Shown here in pieces: positions 56,989 to 64,000 of a DNA stretch of 64,000 nt. A model generated the notes under the pieces. The model was not told the origin of the DNA and ran no database searches. It saw only the letters and a program-made list of their open reading frames with translations. The DNA lies in contig DASZER010000067.1 in NCBI GenBank assembly GCA_035940575.1, forward strand, positions 1 through 64,000, read 5' to 3'. The position numbers were made by a program, and so were the translations under genes. Source of the stretch: BP-191 sp035940575. Lineage in GTDB: Bacteria > Actinomycetota > Actinomycetes > BP-191. Within the stretch, counting starts at the first letter, position 1; every line of letters begins with the position of its first letter.

Positions 56989-57812
56989 GCACCTCCCCGC
57001 TGGTCTCGGCGGCGGACCTCGCCGCCGAGATCGCGTCGGCCGCACCGCCCGTCCTGCTGGACGTGCGGTGGCGGCTGACCGGGCCACCGGCCGCCGAGTC
57101 GTACGCGGCCGGGCACCTTCCCGGCGCCGTCTTCGTCGACCTCGACGCGGACCTCGCCTCGCCACCCGGCGAGGGAGGCCGCCACCCGCTGCCGTCCGCG
57201 GCGGCGTTCGAGGCCACGATGCGGCGCCTCGGCGTGTCCGGGTCCTCGCGCGTCGTCGCCTACGACGACCGCGACGCCACGACCGCCGCGCGCGCGTGGT
57301 GGCTGCTGCGCTACTTCGGCCACGACGACGTGCGAGTCCTCGACGGCGGCTACGCCGCCTGGGTCACGGCCGGCCTGCCCGTCTCGACCGACCCCGCGAC
57401 GCCCGTCCCCGGCGACCTCGTCGCGCGGCCGGGCGGGATGCCGTTGCTCGACGCCTCGGGTGCCGCGGACGTCGCGGCGGGCGGCGTGCTGCTCGACGCG
57501 CGCGCGCCCGAGCGCTACCGCGGCGAGGCCGAGCCGATCGACCCGGTCGCGGGCCACGTCCCCGGCGCGCTCAACGCCCCCACCTCCGGCAACGTCTCCG
57601 AGGCCGGCACGCTGCTGCCGCCCGAGGCGCTGCGCGAGCGGTTCGCCGCGCTCGGCGCCGACGGCTCGAAGCCCGTCGCGGCGTACTGCGGCTCCGGCGT
57701 CACGGCCTGCCAGGTCGTCCTCGCGCTCGACGTCGCGGGCGTCGAGGCGGCGCTGTACGCGGGCTCGTGGAGCGACTGGGTCCGCCGCGACCTGCCGGTC
57801 GAGACGGGCTAG
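56985..57812 (+). CDS. sseA: Thiosulfate/3-mercaptopyruvate sulfurtransferase (tandem rhodanese)
   Basis: A 275-residue enzyme with two rhodanese domains. The N-terminal domain (VLLDVRWRL to LRYFGHDDVRVLDGGYAAW) is the inactive one; the C-terminal domain holds the active-site loop YCGSGVTACQVV with the catalytic Cys. It moves sulfur from thiosulfate or mercaptopyruvate to a thiol. No ATG, GTG or TTG lies at the expected N-terminus, and the best start is a CTG at 56985 in a CTGA overlap with the preceding stop, like the GTGA overlaps elsewhere. Confidence 0.88.
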   Translation: MSTSPLVSAADLAAEIASAAPPVLLDVRWRLTGPPAAESYAAGHLPGAVFVDLDADLASPPGEGGRHPLPSAAAFEATMRRLGVSGSSRVVAYDDRDATTAARAWWLLRYFGHDDVRVLDGGYAAWVTAGLPVSTDPATPVPGDLVARPGGMPLLDASGAADVAAGGVLLDARAPERYRGEAEPIDPVAGHVPGALNAPTSGNVSEAGTLLPPEALRERFAALGADGSKPVAAYCGSGVTACQVVLALDVAGVEAALYAGSWSDWVRRDLPVETG

Positions 57813-59227
57813 AGGCTCAGGAAGCCGCGCTCCACCAGGTGCGCCAGCGCGCGCTCCGCGCCCTCGCGCAGCACCGTGGCGTCGATCTCGTACGCCGCCG
57901 CCAGCACGTCGGCGAGGTCGCGCACCGTCCGCGTCCCGTCGCACGCGCCGACGAGCGCGACGCCGACCGGGTCGAGCTCGGCGCGCCAGCGCAGGCCGTG
58001 GGCCTGCTGGAGCGCCTGCGTCGCGACCTCCCAGCCCTCCTCCGCGGCGTACGCCGACTGCTCCAGCGTCACGCCCGCAGCCACGCGCGGCGTCGCGTCG
58101 AGCAGGTCCGTGCGGCGCAGCGCGCCGACCCGGCGCAGCCAGGCGGCGAGGTGCGGGCCGATCGGCTGGACGACCTGCTGCGGCGCGTCCTCGACCGCCA
58201 CGCGCGCCTCGGAGGCGCCGGTGCGGCGCAGCGTCACGATGCCGAAGCCGACCGCCTCGACCCGCTCGCGCTCGAACCACTCCAGCCACGCCTCCGCCGT
58301 CTCGCGGCGCTCGTCGCCGGCGTCGCGCTGCCAGAGGGCGACGTACTCCGCCGGGTCCTGCGCCTCGCGTTGCAGCACGAGCGCGTCCACGCCCTCGGGC
58401 ACCCACGACGCGACCCGCTCTCGCCAGTCCTCGCCGTCGCGATGCAGCCAGTTCGCGAGGAGCTGCGCGACGCCGTTAACCGTCAGGACCGACGGCGCCT
58501 CGCGGACGAGCCGCTCGCTGATCGCGTCGCCCGCCGCGCCGCTGTCGCGGTACGCCCAGTCGTCGCGCTCGGGGCCCACGACGAACGGCGGGTTGGCGAC
58601 GACGAGGTCGAACCGCCGCCCCTCGACCGGCGCGAGGAGGTCGCCTTCGAGCAGCTCCCACGAGACGCCGTTCAGCAACGCCGTCATCCGCGCGACGGCG
58701 AGCGCGCGCGGGTTGCGGTCGGTGGCGACGACGGCATCGGCGTGCGTCGACAGGTGGAGCGCCTGGATGCCGCAGCCGGTGCCGACGTCGAGCGCGGTCC
58801 GTACGCCGTCGCGGATCGTCGCCTGCGCGAGCGTCAGCGACGCGCCGCCGACGCCGAGCACGTGGTCGGGGCGCAGCGGGGGAGGGCGCACGTCCGTGCC
58901 GAGGTCGGAGACGACCCACCAGGAGTCGACGTCGGAGGTGCCGTACGGCCGCACGTCGAGCGCCGCGCGCACGCCGTCGCCGTCGCGTTCGAGGAACGAC
59001 TCCGGCACGCCCGCCGCGTCCGGCTCGGTCGTGCCGAGCAGGAACAGCCGGACGAGCGTCTCGAGCGGCGAGCCGCCGCGCGTGGCGCGCAGCGCGGGGA
59101 CATGGTCGCCGCGCCCCAGGGCGGCGTGCGCGCGCGGGCCGAGCAGGTCGAGCACGGCGTCGGCGGTGTAGCCGTGCGACGACACGACGTCGCGCAGCCT
59201 GCGTACGTCGTCGTCGGAGGGGAGCAC
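57809..59227 (-). CDS. PrmC-like SAM-dependent methyltransferase
   Basis: A 472-residue methyltransferase. An N-terminal helical domain (VVSSHGYTADAVLDLLGPRAHAALGRG) precedes the catalytic domain with motif I TALDVGCGIQALHLS-like TALDVGTGCGIQ, then VVANPPFVVGP, the NPPF motif of N5-glutamine and N6-adenine methyltransferases. A C-terminal domain of about 150 residues contains QQVVQPIGPHLAAWLRRV. Substrate may be a protein Gln or a nucleobase. I chose GTG 59227 (LPSDDDVRRL follows), where relatives begin, with an AGGA site about nine bases upstream. It is divergent from the small duplicated-domain gene. Confidence 0.82.
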   Translation of the reverse strand: MLPSDDDVRRLRDVVSSHGYTADAVLDLLGPRAHAALGRGDHVPALRATRGGSPLETLVRLFLLGTTEPDAAGVPESFLERDGDGVRAALDVRPYGTSDVDSWWVVSDLGTDVRPPPLRPDHVLGVGGASLTLAQATIRDGVRTALDVGTGCGIQALHLSTHADAVVATDRNPRALAVARMTALLNGVSWELLEGDLLAPVEGRRFDLVVANPPFVVGPERDDWAYRDSGAAGDAISERLVREAPSVLTVNGVAQLLANWLHRDGEDWRERVASWVPEGVDALVLQREAQDPAEYVALWQRDAGDERRETAEAWLEWFERERVEAVGFGIVTLRRTGASEARVAVEDAPQQVVQPIGPHLAAWLRRVGALRRTDLLDATPRVAAGVTLEQSAYAAEEGWEVATQALQQAHGLRWRAELDPVGVALVGACDGTRTVRDLADVLAAAYEIDATVLREGAERALAHLVERGFLSL

Positions 59228-59245
59228 GTACGGGATCCTGCCCGA

Positions 59246-59503
59246 ATGGGACCGGTTCCCGAGCGGAACGACGTCCACGGCACGCTGCGCCACGCCGGCG
59301 GCGTCGCGGGCGTCGCGGCGCACCTCGGCGCGCGGGGCTGGAGCGTCCGCGACGCGTCGCGGACCGGCCGCGAGGCGCGGACCGGGTGGTGCGAGGTGGT
59401 CCTCGCGCCGGACGGCGACGCCGTGCTGCTCTCCGGCGCCGGAGACCCGCGACGCCTCGACGACCTCGCCGCGCTGCTCGCGGAGGCGGACGCGGCGCCG
59501 TGA
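59246..59503 (+). CDS. Small protein, first copy of a tandem duplicated domain
   Basis: An 85-residue protein with no recognised family. It begins MGPVPERNDVHGTLRHAGGV and contains WSVRDASRTGREARTGWCEVVLA, then a C-terminal DDLAALLAEADAAP. The same order of motifs forms the N-terminal 80 residues of the next protein, so the two genes arose by duplication. It overlaps that gene by GTGA, suggesting coupled production. Function is unknown. It diverges from the PrmC-like methyltransferase. Confidence 0.55.
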   Translation: MGPVPERNDVHGTLRHAGGVAGVAAHLGARGWSVRDASRTGREARTGWCEVVLAPDGDAVLLSGAGDPRRLDDLAALLAEADAAP

Positions 59504-60384
59504 CGCGCGCGGAGGTGCGCGGCACGCTGCGCCACGTCGGCGGCGTCGCGGGCGTCGCGTGGCACTTCGGCAGGCCCGGGTGGAGCGTCGCGGAGACCTC
59601 GCGCGGCGACCGCGAGGTGGGCAACGACTGGTGCGACGTCCTCCTCACGGCCGACGGCGACGACGTGCTGCTCCTCGGCGAGGTCGAGCCCGACCGCTTC
59701 GACGACCTCGTCGCCGCCCTCGCGCGGACCGGCGCCGACGTGACGCTCCACGCCGAAGGCCGGGAGGCGACGGTCACCGACGAGAGCCGCGCGGCGGGGG
59801 AGGCGGCGAAGCGCGAACGGTTCGAGCGCGACCTCGCGGCGCTCGTCGGGCTGCGCGTCCTCGACGTGACGTACCGCGACGTCGCCTACGAGGGCGCGCC
59901 CGACCCCGACTGGGACCGCGGCGACTGGCACCACGCGGTCATGGGCGTGGAGCTCACGACCGACGGCGGCGTCGTCTCGCTCACGTCGACCGACACGTTC
60001 TTCGCGTACGGCGTCGAGATGTCGCGCGGGCCGCTCGACCTCTCGCAGGACGGGACTCGGGGCTGGAGCGCCGGCGACCACGCGGAGTGGCGGGCGCGGC
60101 GCGACCCCGTGCGCGGCGTCGCGACGCGCTGGGAGCGCGTCGAGCTCGGCCCCGGCCGCACGTCCGACGGCACCGTCGCGACGCCGGGGCGCGCGTACGA
60201 CGTCCCGCACGCCGTCCGCCTCGACTTCGAGGCGGGGCCGGTGTGGTTCGTCGCCGCGATGCCGGAGCCCGACGGGTCGCGGCCGCCGTTCGTCGGCGGC
60301 GACGAGGTCATGGTGGTGTTCGGCGCGGAACGGATGCGCGAGATGGGGTTCGGCGACGGGACGTTCGTGGCGCCGTTGGCCTAG
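59500..60384 (+). CDS. Unrecognised protein, second copy of the duplicated domain plus C-terminal extension
   Basis: A 294-residue cytosolic protein. Residues 1-80 (GTLRHVGGVAGVAWHFGRPGWSVAETS, WCDVLLTADGDDVLLLG, DRFDDLVAALARTG) match the 85-residue protein encoded just upstream. The remaining 215 residues are unrelated to it: a central RDVAYEGAPDPDWDRGDWHHAVMGVELTT and a C-terminal FDAGPVWFVAAMPEPDGSR-like LDFEAGPVWFVAAMPEPDG stretch. I recognise no family. It is coupled to the upstream gene by GTGA. Confidence 0.55.
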   Translation: MTRAEVRGTLRHVGGVAGVAWHFGRPGWSVAETSRGDREVGNDWCDVLLTADGDDVLLLGEVEPDRFDDLVAALARTGADVTLHAEGREATVTDESRAAGEAAKRERFERDLAALVGLRVLDVTYRDVAYEGAPDPDWDRGDWHHAVMGVELTTDGGVVSLTSTDTFFAYGVEMSRGPLDLSQDGTRGWSAGDHAEWRARRDPVRGVATRWERVELGPGRTSDGTVATPGRAYDVPHAVRLDFEAGPVWFVAAMPEPDGSRPPFVGGDEVMVVFGAERMREMGFGDGTFVAPLA

Positions 60385-60387
60385 GTT
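60382..60387 (+). promoter_or_regulatory. -10 element for a leaderless base-excision protein transcript
   Basis: TAGGTT, six bases (GCGCGT), then ATG 60394. It overlaps the stop codon of the preceding gene. Confidence 0.4.
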
Positions 60388-60393
60388 GCGCGT

Positions 60394-60972
60394 ATGCCGA
60401 AGACGCTGCGCCTGTCACAGGACGCCAACGCCGACGCGCTGCTGACGCGCGACCCGCTCGCGCTGCTCGTCGGGATGGTGCTCGACCAGCAGATCCCGCT
60501 GGAGAAGGCGTTCTCCTCGCCGTACGTCCTCACCCAGCGGCTCGGGCACGACCTCGACGCCCGGGAGATCGCGGACCTCGATCCCGAACGCCTCGCGGAG
60601 CTGTTCGCGACGCCGCCCGCGCTGCACCGCTTCCCCGGCTCGATGGCGGGGCGCGTGCAGGAGCTCTGCCGCACGCTCGTCGAGGACCACGACGGCGACG
60701 CCGCGAAGGTCTGGACGGGCGTCAAGACCGGCGACGAGCTGCTGAGGCGCGTGAAGGCGCTGCCCGGCTTCGGCGACCAGAAGGCGAAGATCTTCGTGGC
60801 GCTGCTCGGCAAGCAGCTCGGCGTCCGCCCGCGCGGCTGGCGCGAGGCCGCGGGCGTCTACGGCGAGGACGGCTGCAGGCGTTCCGTCGCGGACATCACG
60901 GGTACCGACAGCCTGCGCGAGGTGCGCGAGTACAAGAAGCAGATGAAGGCCGCGGCCAAGGCCGCCGGGTAG
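60394..60972 (+). CDS. HhH-GPD base excision repair protein
   Basis: A 192-residue protein of the small actinobacterial HhH-GPD family. The Met-rich opening (MPKTLRLSQDANADALLTRD) is followed by ALLVGMVLDQQIPLEKAFSS and the helix-hairpin-helix VKALPGFGDQKAKIFVALLGKQ. The basic C-terminus (YKKQMKAAAKAAG) may bind DNA. The typical glycosylase catalytic Asp after the hairpin is not obvious, so activity is uncertain. It could excise damaged bases or assist repair. Confidence 0.82.
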   Translation: MPKTLRLSQDANADALLTRDPLALLVGMVLDQQIPLEKAFSSPYVLTQRLGHDLDAREIADLDPERLAELFATPPALHRFPGSMAGRVQELCRTLVEDHDGDAAKVWTGVKTGDELLRRVKALPGFGDQKAKIFVALLGKQLGVRPRGWREAAGVYGEDGCRRSVADITGTDSLREVREYKKQMKAAAKAAG

Positions 60973-60982
60973 AGGAGCGGTG

Positions 60983-61741
60983 TTGGTCATCCCGGTCTGG
61001 GACCACAACCCCACCCGTCGCCGCCCCTACGTCACCTACGCGCTCATCGCGCTCAACGTCGTCGTCTTCCTGATGCAGCCGATCGTGCGCTCGTCGGTGT
61101 CGGGCGACGTCGCGACGGCGCAGGCGTGCCGGCAGGAGGCGTTCTTCCAGCGGTGGGGCGCGATCCCCAAGGAGCTGCTCACCAACGACCCGCTGGACGA
61201 GACGGCGGGGCCGCCCGCGGGCGAGGACCAGTGCTACGTCGTGGAGCGCGACTACGACAAGAGCCCGTTCCTGTCGGCGATCAGCGCGATGTTCCTGCAC
61301 GGCGGGTGGGCGCACCTGCTCGGCAACATGCTGTTCCTGTTCGTGTTCGGCAACAACGTCGAGGACCGCTTCGGGCGGCTGAGGTTCCTGCTCGCCTACC
61401 TCGTGTGGGGCGTCGTCGCGACGTACGGCTTCGCGGCCGCCGACGCCGACTCCACGGCCGTCGTGATCGGCGCCTCGGGCGCGATCGCGGGCGTGCTCGG
61501 CGCGTACCTGATGATGTTCCCGCGCGCCAAGGTCGTGAGCCTGGTGCCGATCCTGTTCTTCTTCCCGCTACGGCTGCCCGCCTGGGTCGTGCTCGGGCTG
61601 TGGTTCCTGCTGCAGTGGGCGTTCTCCAGCGGCGCGACGATCACCGAGGGCGGCGGCGTGGCGTACCTCGCGCACGTCGTCGGCTTCGTCGCGGGCGTCG
61701 TCGCGGGCCTCTTCTTCCGCGGCAGGCGCGTCCCCGCGTGA
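60983..61741 (+). CDS. Rhomboid family intramembrane serine protease
   Basis: A 252-residue integral membrane protease. The signature blocks are HGGWAHLLGNMLFLFVFGNNVEDRFG, the nucleophile GASGAIAGVLGAYL, and AHVVGFVAGVVAG with the catalytic His. Six hydrophobic segments are seen. A loop of about 55 residues follows the first helix and contains CYVVERDYDKSPF. I chose TTG 60983 because family members begin VIPVWD and GAGGAG lies five bases upstream; GTG at 60980 is the alternative. The preceding gene ends eight bases upstream, and it is coupled to the LLM gene by GTGA. Confidence 0.9.
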   Translation: MVIPVWDHNPTRRRPYVTYALIALNVVVFLMQPIVRSSVSGDVATAQACRQEAFFQRWGAIPKELLTNDPLDETAGPPAGEDQCYVVERDYDKSPFLSAISAMFLHGGWAHLLGNMLFLFVFGNNVEDRFGRLRFLLAYLVWGVVATYGFAAADADSTAVVIGASGAIAGVLGAYLMMFPRAKVVSLVPILFFFPLRLPAWVVLGLWFLLQWAFSSGATITEGGGVAYLAHVVGFVAGVVAGLFFRGRRVPA

Positions 61742-62607
61742 GCACGTTCGCCGTCGTCGTCGTCCAGGACGTGCCGTGGCCCGAGTGGCGGCGGCGCGCG
61801 GTCGAGGTCGAGGACCTCGGCTACGACACCGTGCACGTCTGGGACCACCTCGTGCACCGGACGCTGGACGAGACCGACCCGCTGCTCGACTCGTTCGGCG
61901 TGCTGTCCGCCGCCGCGGCCGTCACCTCGCGGATCAGGCTCGGCACGCTCGTCGCGTCGCCGACGCTGCGTCACCCGGTGCTGCTCGCGAAGCAGGCGCT
62001 CACGCTCGACCACGTGAGCGGCGGGCGGCTCGACCTCGGCATCGGCGCGGCGGGCGTGCTGCGCGACTACGAGGTGCTCGGCATGCAGCCGTGGTCCAAG
62101 GCCGAGCAGGTCGAACGCTTCCGCGAGACCGTCGAGACGGTCCTCGCGATCTCGAGCGGCGAGCGCCTCGCGAACGTCCCGCCGCCCGCGCAGCGCCCGC
62201 TGCCGCTGACGCTCGCGGCGCACGGCCCGCGCACGCTGCGGATCGCCGCCCGCCACGCCACCCGGTGGAACACCATCGCCCCCCGCGACCTCCCGGCCGA
62301 GGAGTCGCTGGCCCGCGCGGCGGCGCTGAACGCCGACCTCTCCCGCCTCGCCGAGGAGGAGGGGCGCGACCCGGCGTCGATCAGCAGGTCGGTGTTCCTC
62401 GGGTCGAGGGACTGGCCGGTGCGCGAGTCGGCGGCGGCGTTCGCGGACGCCGTACGCCGCTTCCGCGACGCGGGCTTCGACGACTTCGTGCTGATGTACC
62501 CGGACCACCCGGCCGACGAGCGGACGGGCCACGGCGGCGCCGACCCGGACATCGTGAAGCGGGTAGCCGAGGTGCTCCCTGACCTGCGCGCGGAGTCCGT
62601 ATCCTGA
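61738..62607 (+). CDS. LLM class (luciferase-like) F420- or FMN-dependent oxidoreductase
   Basis: A 289-residue bacterial luciferase-like TIM-barrel enzyme. Family marks are EDLGYDTVHVWDHLV, SRIRLGTLVASPTLRHPVLLAKQALTLDHVSGGRLDLGIGAG-like LDLGIGAAGVLRDYEVLG, and the C-terminal GFDDFVLMYPDHP. Such actinobacterial proteins usually bind F420, but the cofactor cannot be distinguished from FMN by sequence alone. The GTG overlaps the stop of the rhomboid gene. The substrate is unknown. Confidence 0.88.
   Translation: MSTFAVVVVQDVPWPEWRRRAVEVEDLGYDTVHVWDHLVHRTLDETDPLLDSFGVLSAAAAVTSRIRLGTLVASPTLRHPVLLAKQALTLDHVSGGRLDLGIGAAGVLRDYEVLGMQPWSKAEQVERFRETVETVLAISSGERLANVPPPAQRPLPLTLAAHGPRTLRIAARHATRWNTIAPRDLPAEESLARAAALNADLSRLAEEEGRDPASISRSVFLGSRDWPVRESAAAFADAVRRFRDAGFDDFVLMYPDHPADERTGHGGADPDIVKRVAEVLPDLRAESVS
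62600..62605 (+). promoter_or_regulatory. -10 element for a leaderless lipoprotein transcript
   Basis: TATCCT, six bases (GACGGC), then ATG 62612. It overlaps the last codons of the LLM gene. Confidence 0.4.
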
Positions 62608-62611
62608 CGGC

Positions 62612-63124
62612 ATGCGCCGGTACGCGGGCCTCGTCGCGCTGCTCGCGCTGACGGGCTGCGCCCAGGAGCGCGCGGGCTCGCTGCCGCCCCCGCCCCCGCC
62701 GCCCACCTCGGCGACCGCTGCCCCGACCGCGACCCCCCCGCGCGCCGGGTCCGAGGTCGAGGTCGCCGCCCGCGCGTACTACGCCGCCCTCGAACGCGCC
62801 GGGCGCGACGGCGACGTCGCCGCGCTGCGCGCGCTGGTCGACCCGGCGTGCGAGTGCTTCCAGCAGGTCGCGACGATGGAGGGGTACCGTCGCGCGCACC
62901 GGAGACTCACCACGCGCTACTCCGTCGAGGGCCTGTCGACCCACGACGTGACGGCGACGGCGGGGTGGGCGACGGTGACGCTGACGTACGGCGCCTCGGA
63001 GCTCGTCGGCGCCGACGGGCGCGTCGTGAGCACGTACCCGGGGAAGACGAAGGTCGGGCGGGACCTGCTGTTCCGGAAGGAGGGGACGACGTGGCGGCTG
63101 GTACGGCTCGTGCTGCTCGGCTGA
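62612..63124 (+). CDS. Small lipoprotein
   Basis: A 170-residue exported lipoprotein. The N-terminus MRRYAGLVALLALTGCAQER has a lipobox LTGC; the Cys would be acylated. A Pro/Thr-rich linker (LPPPPPPPTSATAAP) precedes a domain of about 110 residues with EVEVAARAYYAALERAGRDGDVAAL, a CECF pair and RYSVEGLSTHDVTATAGWATVTLTY. This resembles NTF2-like lipoprotein domains. Function is unknown. The 3' end overlaps the next gene by 34 bp. Confidence 0.7.
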   Translation: MRRYAGLVALLALTGCAQERAGSLPPPPPPPTSATAAPTATPPRAGSEVEVAARAYYAALERAGRDGDVAALRALVDPACECFQQVATMEGYRRAHRRLTTRYSVEGLSTHDVTATAGWATVTLTYGASELVGADGRVVSTYPGKTKVGRDLLFRKEGTTWRLVRLVLLG

Positions 63125-63990
63125 CGCTCGCCCTCGCGACGCTCTCCGTGGCGGCGGTGGTGGGGACGGCGGCCCCCGCCGCGGGCGCTCCCGGCTGCGG
63201 CGGCGACCCCTCGTCCCACGTCGAGGGGTGCGGCGGCGCGACGGGCGACGGCACGTCGTACAACACGGTCGTCGCGATCCCGGGCCTCTCGGGCGGCCCC
63301 GGCGGCTCCGGCGGAGGCGGCTCGTCGGGCGGCGGCTGCGCCGGCTGCGACTGGTACGTCACCCCCGCCTGCCCGATCAACGGCCCCCCGCCGAACGCCG
63401 CCGACGTCATGTGCTCGGGCGCCGCGATGGCGTGCCCCCAGGGCGGCATCAGGATGCGGGTGTTCGTCCGCAGGCCGGGCGAGTCGTGGACGGTCGCGGG
63501 GACGTACTGCACCGGCAACGGCAACGGCGTCGTCACCGTCGCCGACGTCGCCGCCGACGCGGGCGCGCTGTACCGCGACCGGATGACGCCGGGCGCCGCG
63601 ACGATCGGCGTGACCCCGCCGCCCGACCGCGTGCTCGTGAACGCGCTGACGTACTTCGGCGCGAACGGCGCCGAGCCGATGCGCGGGACGTTCGGGCCCG
63701 ACGCGCTGACGGTCACGATCGCGGCGGTGCCGACGTACGTCTGGGACTTCGGCGACGGCACGACGCTCGAGACGACGAGCCCCGGCGGCCCGGCGGGCGA
63801 CGTGACGCACACCTACCGCGCGCCCGGCGCGACGACCGTGCGGCTGACGACGCGCTGGCACGCGGAGTTCACGGTGACGAGCGCGCTCGGGACGTTCGGT
63901 CCCTACGACGTCGGCGGCACGCCGGTCGCGCCGTCGAGCACGCGCGCGGTGGACGTGCACGAGGCCCGCGCCGAGCTGGTCGGCGGCTAG
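63091..63990 (+). CDS. Secreted PKD-domain protein
   Basis: A 299-residue exported protein. The signal peptide is residues 1-33 (LTLALATLSVAAVVGTAAPAAGA). After a Cys/Gly-rich region with CGGDPSSHVEGCGG and a long Gly/Ser linker comes a domain with CPINGPPPNAADVMC and a stretch of beta strands, then a PKD domain (VPTYVWDFGDGTTLETTSP... VTHTYRAPGATTVRLTTRW). PKD domains bind polymers or mediate protein contact outside the cell. The GTG start is supported by AAGGAGG seven bases upstream at 63078-63084. It overlaps the lipoprotein gene. Confidence 0.72.
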   Translation: MAAGTARAARLTLALATLSVAAVVGTAAPAAGAPGCGGDPSSHVEGCGGATGDGTSYNTVVAIPGLSGGPGGSGGGGSSGGGCAGCDWYVTPACPINGPPPNAADVMCSGAAMACPQGGIRMRVFVRRPGESWTVAGTYCTGNGNGVVTVADVAADAGALYRDRMTPGAATIGVTPPPDRVLVNALTYFGANGAEPMRGTFGPDALTVTIAAVPTYVWDFGDGTTLETTSPGGPAGDVTHTYRAPGATTVRLTTRWHAEFTVTSALGTFGPYDVGGTPVAPSSTRAVDVHEARAELVGG

Positions 63991-64000
63991 GCCGAGACGA

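Noticed and set aside
1..64000. CRISPR arrays, tRNA, rRNA, insertion sequences or integrase genes
   Set aside because: I looked for repeated spacers, cloverleaf-like CCA ends, conserved rRNA stretches and transposase motifs, and saw none.

Overview
The window is a 64 kb piece of chromosome from a high-GC actinobacterium. The evidence is very high GC in all frames, frequent GTG starts, stop-start overlaps (GTGA, ATGA, TGATG), and a typical gene set: a B12-dependent ribonucleotide reductase, ATP-dependent DNA ligases with a PolDom primase/polymerase, a mycothiol-type DsbA-like nitroreductase, an F420-type luciferase-like oxidoreductase, a SigE-type sigma factor and a PadR regulator. The genus cannot be fixed from the sequence. 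I see no rRNA, tRNA, CRISPR array, insertion sequence, integrase or origin, and no gene-free stretch above 300 bases.

Layout. 1-5 kb: the 3' end of nrdJ, a divergent HNH endonuclease/NERD pair, a SnoaL-like gene and an unrecognised Rossmann protein. 5-8.4 kb: a DNA alkylation repair pair (Ada/AlkA fusion plus MGMT), a frameshifted TfoX gene and an AAA ATPase. 8.6-14.1 kb: a superfamily II helicase, then a SAM methyltransferase divergent from a TPR-LuxR regulator, methyltransferase and DinB operon, with a perfect 18-bp palindrome between them. 14.2-21.3 kb: large secreted proteins (M19-like dipeptidase, NHL/fibronectin III protein, SMP-30-like protein). 21.3-23.1 kb: an orphan double-glycine peptide precursor of lanthipeptide type, a DUF2505 protein and a frameshifted pirin. 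23.2-29.1 kb: a minus-strand operon (epimerase, methyltransferase, YfhO-like membrane protein, di-iron protein) divergent from a GT4 glycosyltransferase, probably for making or decorating a surface glycan. 29-41 kb: PAC2, a PNGase-like secreted protein, a nitroreductase, several exported proteins, a decayed exported gene, a NagZ-type GH3 and a LigC-type ligase/PolDom pair. 41-48 kb: small Cys-rich secreted proteins, PadR with its membrane partner, LigB, DoxX, an SpoU methyltransferase and an SGNH hydrolase. 48-64 kb: VOC, an FAD monooxygenase, MsrA, a sigma factor with its partner, an L,D-transpeptidase, DUF72, a rhodanese, an RNA/protein methyltransferase, a tandemly duplicated small domain, a base-excision protein, rhomboid, an LLM oxidoreductase and two exported proteins.

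Two themes run through the window. The first is exported protein: about 18 genes carry signal peptides or lipoboxes, and five of them share a short leader with a G5-G7 run in place of a classical Shine-Dalgarno site. The second is DNA repair: alkylation repair, two ATP-dependent ligases, PolDom, an HhH-GPD protein and an SF2 helicase, with no Ku gene in view.

Several genes (tfoX-like, pirin, a lipoprotein, the 5' end of the epimerase) need a one- or two-base indel to read as intact. Either they are decaying or the sequence holds uncorrected homopolymer or GC-run errors. Many genes have a NANNNT hexamer exactly six bases before the start codon, which suggests widespread leaderless transcription.
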